A stretch of DNA of 9,808 nucleotides, taken from Deferribacteraceae bacterium. Lineage in GTDB: Bacteria; Chrysiogenota; Deferribacteres; Deferribacterales; JAISNW01. Positions 1 to 6,218 of this stretch are shown one piece after another. Every line of letters starts with the position of its first letter. Positions within the stretch are counted from its first letter, which is position 1. Below the pieces are notes generated by a model. It saw only the letters and a program-made list of their open reading frames with translations, did no database searches and had not been told where the DNA came from. The stretch is taken from assembly GCA_031276055.1 (NCBI GenBank), contig JAISNW010000106.1:1-9808 (forward strand), written 5' to 3'. The translations under genes and the position numbers were made by a program.

Positions 1-318
1 TATTTTATGGCGCAGTGCTATGATGTTATGTTAAACCCTGATGAATACGCCGATAAACTTGTAAAACTTCAGGGGATGTATATTGAGGAGGAAGACTACA
101 GGGGGATATACCGTAGAACGCCTGGTTGTTGCGGCGATGACGGCTCTATCGGTTTTAAGATAGTCTTCGATGGCGCGCCGCCCAAAAACGATGACTGGAT
201 AGAGGTGGTAGGCAGTGTTGTAATCTCTGAGGATGAGAATGCGTATGACTATATCTACCTAAAGCTAGAGAGTATTACAGTTATGAGTAAGAGAGGCAGA
301 GAGTTTGTTGCAAATTAA
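1..318 (+). CDS. C-terminal part of an OB-fold-like domain protein with a CC motif (5' end outside window)
   Basis: The frame is open to the left edge: two codons (Tyr-Phe) precede the first ATG at 7, so this is probably the end of a longer protein rather than a complete 103-residue one. The visible part reads as a compact beta-rich domain. It has a segment of the form 'NPDEYADKLVKLQGMY', then a Cys-Cys pair after 'RRTPG', then 'GFKIVF', then 'DDWIEVVG'. This order (Pro-x-x-Tyr-x-x-Lys-x-Val-x-Leu-x-Gly, CC, Gly-Phe, Trp-Ile-x-Val-x-Gly) recalls the C-terminal domain of TIGR03943/DUF1980 proteins and similar small OB-fold domains of Firmicutes and spirochaete lipoproteins, from memory and without a search. 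The protein is acidic, and no membrane segment or signal peptide is visible in this part. The CC pair could bind a metal or form a disulfide, but this is inference. Biochemical function is unknown. No hairpin terminator is seen after the TAA stop. Confidence 0.7.
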   Translation, partial: YFMAQCYDVMLNPDEYADKLVKLQGMYIEEEDYRGIYRRTPGCCGDDGSIGFKIVFDGAPPKNDDWIEVVGSVVISEDENAYDYIYLKLESITVMSKRGREFVAN

Positions 319-391
319 GCGTTTCTTGATATTCAACTCTCTGATTCCCCATAACGCACCTTAGAGCTAATAATCACAAATTTAATTTACA

Positions 392-420
392 TTGACAGCT
401 GATATTTTAGGCGGCATAAT
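392..420 (+). promoter_or_regulatory. sigma70-type promoter for the small exported protein gene
   Basis: TTGACA (392-397) is a perfect -35 box. It is separated by 17 nt from CATAAT (415-420), a five-of-six match to the -10 consensus. Transcription would start near 427 and give a leader of about 50 nt before the ATG at 476. The box spacing and the position just upstream of an isolated + strand gene support the call. Start-site evidence is lacking. Confidence 0.65.
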
Positions 421-475
421 TGCATAACAGACGAAGAGTTTATGACAATATGAATTAAAAATGTTGGGTGATTGT

Positions 476-844
476 ATGAAAAAAGCAACTCTTATTCTCT
501 TTTTGTGCTTTTTCGGTTTTACTATATCTGTCAATGCCGCGGGCAAAACCCCTTTTGAAGGCAGTTGGGAAAACACAAAAAATGAAACTGTCCGCTATAA
601 ATTTTCCGGCAGCGCTTATGAGGCGTATTGGGAGTTGGAGGGTGAAAACGGAGAGCACTACTACAAGGGGAGATTCTCTTACAGAGAGTTATCCCCCGGC
701 GCGGGCGCTATTGAATTTGAACAGACCCATTCAGCTGTAACAGAAGGCGCATGGAAGCAGGATGAGGATGATGAGATGACAAACTATCGATTTCTTAACA
801 GCAACACCCTTGAAATTAACTCTATGAAATACGAAAAACAGTGA
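476..844 (+). CDS. small exported protein of unknown function
   Basis: This 122-residue protein starts with a classical signal peptide: Met-Lys-Lys, a hydrophobic core at residues 5-19, and a likely signal peptidase I site after Val-Asn-Ala (residue 21). The single Cys at residue 11 is inside the core and does not form a lipobox, so secretion to the periplasm or beyond is more likely than lipidation. The mature part is small, acidic and aromatic-rich, with 'FEGSWENTKNETVRYKFSG', then 'YYKGRFSYRE', 'AIEFEQTH' and 'TLEINSMKY'. The alternation of Gly-x-Trp, phenylalanine/tyrosine strands and 'GRF' resembles small lipocalin-like or DUF5640-type beta-barrel proteins, but I cannot assign a family. 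An in-frame ATG at 461 would add five residues (MLGDC). I prefer 476 because GGGTG lies 6 nt upstream and the signal peptide then begins with MKK. The gene stands alone with its own promoter. Confidence 0.75.
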   Translation: MKKATLILFLCFFGFTISVNAAGKTPFEGSWENTKNETVRYKFSGSAYEAYWELEGENGEHYYKGRFSYRELSPGAGAIEFEQTHSAVTEGAWKQDEDDEMTNYRFLNSNTLEINSMKYEKQ

Positions 845-1218
845 AGCCCGATATGAATTATAGGCAAAACAAAGGTAAGGGTTATTAAAATGGCAGTTGA
901 TGCACACATTACAAACCGAGAAGAACTGGAGAAAAAAATTATTGCCCAAATGATAAAACTTAAAAACATTATTATTAAGAGATTTTTTTCTTTTTCCATA
1001 GATGGAATATAGCTTAGTAAACTGAAAGAATCAAGATGGTAGATTTTTTGAATGAAAAGAATATGAATGTTGGTTGGAGTTCTATAAAAACAAAAATGTT
1101 TTTACTTAAAAACTTTACTGAATTTGATATGGAAGATGATGTTAAGCATGAAGGTTCTGCGAAATATATGTATTTTTTTAGAACATTATTTGAGGAGAGA
1201 AAAAGAAGGAGAATACTA
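845..1218. other. 374-nt stretch without a convincing gene, AT-rich, between convergent genes
   Basis: This lies between the stop of the exported protein gene and the stop of typA on the other strand. It is visibly richer in A and T than either neighbour. It contains two short + strand frames: 890-1012, listed separately, and one from 1036 that runs antisense into the last 63 nt of typA. I see no strong bidirectional terminator, no tRNA and no repeat. It may hold the decayed remains of a gene. Confidence 0.5.
890..1012 (+). CDS. possible 40-residue small ORF or gene remnant
   Basis: ATG at 890 is preceded by AAGGTAAGG about 10 nt upstream, a plausible ribosome binding site. The frame encodes 40 residues: a charged, helix-prone first half with 'NREELEKKIIAQMIKLKN', then 'IIIKRFFSFS'. 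The stop is TAG at 1010-1012. No family is recognised. The ribosome binding site and amphipathic start look gene-like, but the short length and AT-rich setting equally fit a truncated remnant. A second short frame begins at 1036 in a different phase, so a frameshifted ancestral gene is possible but not shown. Confidence 0.2.
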   Translation: MAVDAHITNREELEKKIIAQMIKLKNIIIKRFFSFSIDGI

Positions 1219-3069
1219 TTAGCTGTCATTGACTATCTTTTTCATACTCTTAGACTTTGCAGATCTTCGTTCAACACTTGAAAGGATAGCCTTCCTTATG
1301 CGGATCGCTTTTGGAGTGACCTCTAATAGTTCATCTTCAGCCAGAAAGTGCAGCGCTTCCTCCAATGTCAGCGGTTTTATTGGGCGCAGGATAATATTGT
1401 CGTCTTTACCGGCGGCGCGCATATTGGTTAGTTTCTTCTCTTTACAAGGGTTCACCTCTATATCTGTCTCTTTGTTGTATTCCCCAATCACCATCCCTTC
1501 ATAAACTCTGTCTTGAGGGCTTACAAAGAGCCTCCCCCTAGGTTCTAGGTGAAAAAGACCATAAGCAACGGCAACGCCCGCTCTATCTGAAACAAGAGAA
1601 CCGTTCCAACGTGTAGGAAAATCCCCTCGGTGCTCCTCATACCCTGCGAAGAGGGAATTCATAATCCCAGTGCCTTTTGTATCGGTCATAAAATCGTCAC
1701 GGTAGCCAATAAGGCCTCGGCTTGGGATGGAAAACTCCGCCCTCACCCGTCCAAACCCTTTATTCACTAAGTTCATCAACCGCCCTTTCCGCATAGAGAG
1801 CTTTTCGGTGACTATCCCCAAAAAAGCCTCATCACAGTCAATAAATAGGTTTTCTATAGGCTCGCACAGCTTTCCGTTTACTCTCTTTAGAATAACCTCC
1901 GCCCGCCCTACTGTGAGCTCATACCCCTGTCTGCGCATGGTCTCAATCAATATAGCAAGTTGGAACTCACCCCGACCTTTCACAAGGTAGGTCTCTTTTT
2001 CTTCGGCTTCTCCTACCTGTATTGCCACATTGCGCAAAGCCTCGCTTTCTAAACGTTCTTTTATCCGTGCAGACTGCACTAATTTACCAGCCTGCCCCGC
2101 AAATGGAGATGTGTTTGCACCAAATTTCATAACCACAGTTGGTTCATCCACCCTAAGCCTTGCAAGCGGCTTGCCTAATGGCGAGGCGACAGTATCGCCG
2201 ATAAAAGCCTCAGCTATTCCAAATAAAACCACTATCTCCCCTGCATTCGCCTCTTGCACTTCCACTAGGTTAAGCCCGTCATAAAGTTGAACCTTTGTGA
2301 CGCGTGAGTTTATGCGCACCCCATCCTCTTTTATGCAGACAACATTATCCTGCGGGTGCACTGAACCGGAGTAAATCTTGCCTATGATAAGCCTGCCTAG
2401 ATAGTCTGAATAGCCAATATCGCTTACAAGGATTGAAAATTCAGGGTCACTGCCTATTACAGGGGAGGGAATCTCTTCTATGATCATCTCAAAGAGGGGG
2501 GCAAGGTCTTTACCCGTCTCTGTAAGCGTCTTCTGGGCTATCCCGCTTTTGCCTACTGCATATAAGAGGGGGAATTCCAGTTGAGAGTCGCTCGCGTCAA
2601 GATCGATAAATAGATCAAGTATCTCATCTAAAACCTCTTTAGCCCGCATATCTTTTCTATCGATCTTGTTTATTACAACGATGATTCTAAGCCCCTTTTC
2701 AAGAGCTTTCTTCAGCACAAACCTTGTCTGCGGCAACGGTCCTTCCGAGCAGTCCACAAGGAGGATAGCGCCATCCGCCATAGACAGCGCCCGCTCCACC
2801 TCGCCGCCAAAATCCGCATGGCCTGGCGTATCTACAATATTTATCCGCACCCCGTTCCAACAGACTGCACAATTTTTTGCAGCTATCGTGATGCCGCGTT
2901 CGCGCTCTAACTCCATACTGTCAAGCACCCGCTCTTGAACCGTCTGATTGGCTCGAAAGATGGAACACTGCTTAAACATCGCATCCACAAGGGTGGTCTT
3001 TCCATGGTCTACATGGGCTATTATGGCGATATTTCTAATCGCCGCTGCATTAATAGATCTATTCTTCAT
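1219..3069 (-). CDS. typA: ribosome-associated translational GTPase TypA/BipA
   Basis: This complete 616-residue protein has the usual length for the family. The GTPase domain shows G1 AHVDHGKT (18-25), switch I ending RGITI (58-62), G3 DTPGHADFGGEVER (80-93), G4 NKIDR (134-138) and a G5-like 'YAVGKSG' (170-176). EF-G-like domains II, III and V follow. The C-terminal half carries the TypA/BipA hallmarks: 'SRGLIGYRDDFMTDTKGTG' (EF-G-like domain V into the unique CTD), 'LTNMRAAGKDD' and 'EVTPKAIRIRK'. These separate it from LepA and EF-G. The family binds the ribosomal A-site region and aids 50S assembly and growth at low temperature or under stress; it acts in the cytoplasm. The start at 3069 gives the normal N-terminus 'IRNIAIIAHVDHGKT', but the upstream ribosome binding site is weak. 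It lies 99 nt downstream of mnmD, so it may be the last gene of that unit or have its own promoter. No clear terminator follows its stop. Confidence 0.97.
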   Translation of the reverse strand: MKNRSINAAAIRNIAIIAHVDHGKTTLVDAMFKQCSIFRANQTVQERVLDSMELERERGITIAAKNCAVCWNGVRINIVDTPGHADFGGEVERALSMADGAILLVDCSEGPLPQTRFVLKKALEKGLRIIVVINKIDRKDMRAKEVLDEILDLFIDLDASDSQLEFPLLYAVGKSGIAQKTLTETGKDLAPLFEMIIEEIPSPVIGSDPEFSILVSDIGYSDYLGRLIIGKIYSGSVHPQDNVVCIKEDGVRINSRVTKVQLYDGLNLVEVQEANAGEIVVLFGIAEAFIGDTVASPLGKPLARLRVDEPTVVMKFGANTSPFAGQAGKLVQSARIKERLESEALRNVAIQVGEAEEKETYLVKGRGEFQLAILIETMRRQGYELTVGRAEVILKRVNGKLCEPIENLFIDCDEAFLGIVTEKLSMRKGRLMNLVNKGFGRVRAEFSIPSRGLIGYRDDFMTDTKGTGIMNSLFAGYEEHRGDFPTRWNGSLVSDRAGVAVAYGLFHLEPRGRLFVSPQDRVYEGMVIGEYNKETDIEVNPCKEKKLTNMRAAGKDDNIILRPIKPLTLEEALHFLAEDELLEVTPKAIRIRKAILSSVERRSAKSKSMKKIVNDS

Positions 3070-3168
3070 GAAAGTTGCTCTGCCTATATTTTTGTTATTA
3101 TTTTACCGGCGCGCCTAGCAGCTTGCCATGATGAATTTAACGGATAAACCCCTCTTTGTAAACTGATT

Positions 3169-3861
3169 TTATCTGAGCGCTATAGTGCCAGGCATAAAGG
3201 CGTTCCTTGCTGTTTGAGTATCGGCGGTTTTCAACCCCGCGCTCTGCATCATTAAGCGCACCTTCTTTCCGCTTGCATAGCTTAGCAGGCATCCGTCAAC
3301 AGACAAGAGCTCTCTCAACCTCTTAAAAAGTTCAACGCTCCACATCTCTGGGTTTTTTGCCATACTGAACGGGTCAAAGAATATAGCGTCAAAACTCCCC
3401 TGCAGCTGTTCTACCGCCTCTAAAGCATCCCGTATATAAAGTTCAAGCGAAAAAGTTCCGCACCTGCCTAACGCTATGCACTCTTTTAATATCCTATAGC
3501 CCTCTGTGGGAAAGAGGAAGGTTAAACTTTTCAACAGCGTTGTTAAACTTTCATCTTTATCTATACTTACTATGTGGACTATATGAGGCGATTGCAGCCT
3601 AGAGAGGTATTCAAACGCCACTGCGCAGTTATACCCTAAACCAAAGCAGATGTCTAGGATGCGCAAATCTTTATAAACTCTCTTTTCCATGAGCTTTGAG
3701 GGGAGGAAGAATTTTACAAGGCTTTCCGTAAAAGCTCCTGTGGAGAGAGCCCTATAAGATTGTTGATATTGCGTGTTATAAAAGGTTGCAGAACCATCGG
3801 CAGAAACTAGGAGCTTTTTTCCTCTATAGCTTCTAACAGGTAGGCTCTCATTTTGCAGCAT
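3169..3861 (-). CDS. mnmD: stand-alone tRNA (mnm5s2U34) methyltransferase MnmD (MnmC2-like domain only)
   Basis: This 230-residue protein is an SAM-dependent methyltransferase of the COG4121/DUF752 type. It would carry out the final methylation that forms 5-methylaminomethyl(-2-thio)uridine at wobble position 34 of tRNAs. Visible signatures are the N-terminal 'ADGSATFYN...SYRALSTGAFTES' block (21-46), which corresponds to the family's 'DGS..T...Y.S..GA..ES' pattern. Motif I follows as ILDICFGLGYN (68-78), then DPFSMAKNPEMW (163-174), the equivalent of E. coli MnmC 'DGFAPAKNPDMW', and 'YASGKKVRLMMQSAGL' (195-210). The FAD-dependent oxidoreductase domain of bifunctional MnmC is absent, as is normal for stand-alone enzymes that use the mnm-precursor made via the MnmEG ammonium pathway. 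Its ATG overlaps the stop of the upstream kinase gene by one base (TAATG), which points to translational coupling. The exact tRNA substrate is inferred from the family. Confidence 0.9.
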   Translation of the reverse strand: MLQNESLPVRSYRGKKLLVSADGSATFYNTQYQQSYRALSTGAFTESLVKFFLPSKLMEKRVYKDLRILDICFGLGYNCAVAFEYLSRLQSPHIVHIVSIDKDESLTTLLKSLTFLFPTEGYRILKECIALGRCGTFSLELYIRDALEAVEQLQGSFDAIFFDPFSMAKNPEMWSVELFKRLRELLSVDGCLLSYASGKKVRLMMQSAGLKTADTQTARNAFMPGTIALR

Positions 3862-5330
3862 TATCTCTTTGTTTTCAGCACCCGCTTCAACTCATTGCAT
3901 ACTATCCGCATAATTTCGATGCGGGCGTAATGCTTATCGTTGGCAGGGATTATCCGCCAAGGGGCAATCTCTGTGCTGGTGCGCACAAGCATATCATCAG
4001 TTGCCGCAAAATAATCCTCTGCTTTCTCCCTATTGCGCCAATCTTCGCTAGTGATCTTATAGTTTTTCCACTCCAGCTCTTCTCTCTGCTTGAAACGTCT
4101 AAGCTGTTCATCTTGACTGATATGCATCCAAAACTTTATTAGGAGGCACCCGCCTTCTACAAGTTGAGACTCAAAGTGGTTAATCTCCTCAAAAGCCCTA
4201 GAAAATTCAGCAACAGAGGCTAACTTTTCCACCCGTTCCACCAGCACCCTGCCATACCACGATCTATCGTATATGGTGACATGCCCCGCTTGAGGGATAT
4301 GCCGCCAGAACCTCCATAGGTAGTGGCGCGCCCTCTCCTCATCTGTTGGGGCGGCAATCTGGATTGTTTGACGTATGCGGGCGTCTATAGCTGACGTCAA
4401 TCTCCTTATCGCTCCGCCCTTACCTGCCGCATCCCAGCCTTCAAAGAGGATCACGGTGGATATCCCCTTTTCATAAGCCTTTAGTGTTAAGCAGTTTATT
4501 GCCTCCTTATACTTTTTCAGCAACTTGTTGTAATCGCCTTCAATCTTTTGGTCGAGGTTTACCTTGCTGAGAACATGTTCAGGCAATGGGGAGACGAGTT
4601 CGCTCTGCGCCTCCTGTTGTTTATCTTTCTTCTGTTTTATAGCATTTGAGATAACGCTTATTAAGAGTTCCAAAACGGCTATATTTCTCTGATTGGCGTT
4701 ATGAGAATCGATAATATACCAACGCGCAGCAGCTGTATCGGTAATACGGATAGCTTTTTCATAGGCTTTTAAGATATTGGAGCAGCTAATGCGGCTGTTA
4801 TGTTTATCACCGCTTAACGGATCAGTCTTACCCCCCCTCTTTTTAAGAATTTTATGATAGTTATCCCCTGATAGGTGCAGCCATAGCTTTATAATCAACA
4901 TTCCATCTTCAGAGAGCGTCTTTTCAAAGCGGACGGCGGTATTCATCTCCTTTTCAAACTGAATCTCGCTAGATTTGCCGTTTAAGAATCTCTTTGCCGC
5001 CGCTTGATACCATCCACCGAAGAAGAGCCCTATCTCTGATCTGGCAGGAATTACATTCCAATATCTCCAATATTCAGGTTTTTGCTTTGTCTCCCCAGAC
5101 AGTTTCCAGAAAGTTCGGTTTTTTATATGTTTTGAATCCATCCATTCATTCAGAAGATTTATAAGTTCACCCCTACCGGCTCCAGGCATCCCATCTATGA
5201 GGATAAGAACGGGGATCTTCTCCTCAATCAACTTCAACTGGGTGTTGAAAAGGGTTGTGCGAAGCTCGTTTAACCTGCGGTTGTATTCATTTTTGTCTAT
5301 AGAAACACTCTGCTCTGCCAGTTCAAACAT
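3861..5330 (-). CDS. pap: polyphosphate:AMP phosphotransferase (two-domain PPK2 class II)
   Basis: The 489 residues form two tandem PPK2 (P-loop kinase) domains, the architecture of class II PPK2 enzymes that phosphorylate AMP to ADP with polyphosphate. The C-terminal domain (about 260-489) carries a complete active site: Walker A EGWDAAGKGG (297-306, Lys304), the lid/motif 'ARHYLWRFWRHIPQ' (334-347) and Walker B-like YDRSWYGRVLVER (354-366). The N-terminal domain (about 12-232) keeps the fold signatures 'LLNEWMDS' and 'WRYWNVIPARSEIGLFFGGWY', but its P-loop is GMPGAGRGE (47-55) with Arg53 in place of the usual Lys. In the P. aeruginosa homologue PA3455 the C-terminal domain is the catalytic one, so this pattern fits an inactive or structural N-half. 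A charged linker at about 230-245 ('KQKKDKQQEAQ') joins the halves. The start at 5330 has GGAG about 10 nt upstream. It sits 40 nt after the acyltransferase gene and overlaps mnmD by one base. Confidence 0.95.
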   Translation of the reverse strand: MFELAEQSVSIDKNEYNRRLNELRTTLFNTQLKLIEEKIPVLILIDGMPGAGRGELINLLNEWMDSKHIKNRTFWKLSGETKQKPEYWRYWNVIPARSEIGLFFGGWYQAAAKRFLNGKSSEIQFEKEMNTAVRFEKTLSEDGMLIIKLWLHLSGDNYHKILKKRGGKTDPLSGDKHNSRISCSNILKAYEKAIRITDTAAARWYIIDSHNANQRNIAVLELLISVISNAIKQKKDKQQEAQSELVSPLPEHVLSKVNLDQKIEGDYNKLLKKYKEAINCLTLKAYEKGISTVILFEGWDAAGKGGAIRRLTSAIDARIRQTIQIAAPTDEERARHYLWRFWRHIPQAGHVTIYDRSWYGRVLVERVEKLASVAEFSRAFEEINHFESQLVEGGCLLIKFWMHISQDEQLRRFKQREELEWKNYKITSEDWRNREKAEDYFAATDDMLVRTSTEIAPWRIIPANDKHYARIEIMRIVCNELKRVLKTKR

Positions 5331-5370
5331 AATCTAATTCTCCAAAGGTAAAATTTCTCACTTTTAAGGT

Positions 5371-6135
5371 TTACAGCTTAGCCAATAACGGAGAGTTTGC
5401 CGTATAATAGCCTAAAACATCGGTATGAGCGGCAAGGGCGATTGCTTTTCTGTCGCCTGCTGCAGCATCTATCGGCGGAAATACCTGCACCTCAATCTCC
5501 ACGCTTCTAAGACGCCTAATCAGTCTAATAATATGAGGTCCAAATGGGGTTTTCCCATATATGAATAGAAAATCTCTATTAGATAGGCAGATAGTCTCTC
5601 CATTTACACTCTTATATGTTATGCATATCGGCACAACGGGAATCCCCGCTGCGACAGCCGCCTGAATATATGCCCCGTGAAAATCTATTACAGTGTCCCC
5701 ATTGGTGCACCTGCCCTCAGGGAAGATAGTTACTGAATTGCCGCTTGCAAGCATCGCGGCGATCTTTTCAATATCTTGATGCATCTTATGTTTATTCTCT
5801 CGCTCTAAAAAGAGGGTTCCGCCTAACCTCGCCATCCCCCCGACAAAAAAGATCCGCTCTATTCTTGTGTAGGAGATATAGGTTGAAGGGTATAACGCCG
5901 CCAACATTATCACATCAATATAGGAGAGATGGTTTGCCGCCGCTAAAAAGCTCCCTTTAGGGAATTCTCCACCCATCTTCAGAGAGACATTGAAAAATTT
6001 AATAACCTTTTTAGCATGATTGTGCGCATTTTGAGAGAGGAGCTTTGAACGTTCAGTCCCCTTTGAAGCCAGAGATATCCAGAGGGCTTTTATGGCAAAC
6101 GAACATATAACAAAGATGAGAACTATATATCGCAT
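5371..6135 (-). CDS. plsC: PlsC-like 1-acyl-sn-glycerol-3-phosphate acyltransferase
   Basis: This 254-residue membrane-associated acyltransferase probably adds the second acyl chain to lysophosphatidic acid to make phosphatidic acid; a role on another lysophospholipid or ornithine lipid cannot be excluded. Residues 2-20 form an N-terminal hydrophobic anchor. The four family blocks are in order: NHLSYID (68-74, the catalytic NHx4D with His69 and Asp74), 'GGTLFLERE' (104-112), FPEGRCTNG (138-146, acceptor phosphate binding, Glu140 and Arg142) and 'GIPVVPICI' (164-172). The C-terminal portion carries a further weak motif ('EVQVFPPID'). It heads the leftward group plsC-pap-mnmD(-typA). The ATG at 6135 is fixed by an in-frame TGA seven codons upstream. 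There is no Shine-Dalgarno sequence: the start codon directly follows a T-tract. The gene name is used in the family sense. Confidence 0.9.
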   Translation of the reverse strand: MRYIVLIFVICSFAIKALWISLASKGTERSKLLSQNAHNHAKKVIKFFNVSLKMGGEFPKGSFLAAANHLSYIDVIMLAALYPSTYISYTRIERIFFVGGMARLGGTLFLERENKHKMHQDIEKIAAMLASGNSVTIFPEGRCTNGDTVIDFHGAYIQAAVAAGIPVVPICITYKSVNGETICLSNRDFLFIYGKTPFGPHIIRLIRRLRSVEIEVQVFPPIDAAAGDRKAIALAAHTDVLGYYTANSPLLAKL

Positions 6136-6163
6136 AAAAAAGAACTCACAATTTCACTGAGTT
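6136..6163 (-). terminator. weak rho-independent terminator-like hairpin between endonuclease gene and plsC
   Basis: Read on the minus strand, AACTCA (complement of 6158-6163) pairs perfectly with TGAGTT (complement of 6143-6148) around a 9-nt loop. One C and then six Ts (complement of 6136-6141) follow. The stem is only 6 bp with two G:C pairs, so termination would be partial. It lies 56 nt after the endonuclease stop codon, and the T-tract runs directly into the plsC ATG, so the hairpin occupies the plsC leader as well. Confidence 0.5.
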
Positions 6164-6218
6164 TAACCAGTATGTGCAAAAATACATCTGAACCTAATAC
6201 CTCTCCATAACAATAATT

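Noticed and set aside
461..475. Earlier start (MLGDC) for the exported protein
   Set aside because: It would put charged and polar residues before the MKK of a standard signal peptide and has no better ribosome binding site than the ATG at 476.
1229..2938. Several + strand open frames opposite typA
   Set aside because: They are antisense to conserved TypA coding sequence, serine- and proline-rich from reversed codons, without ribosome binding sites.
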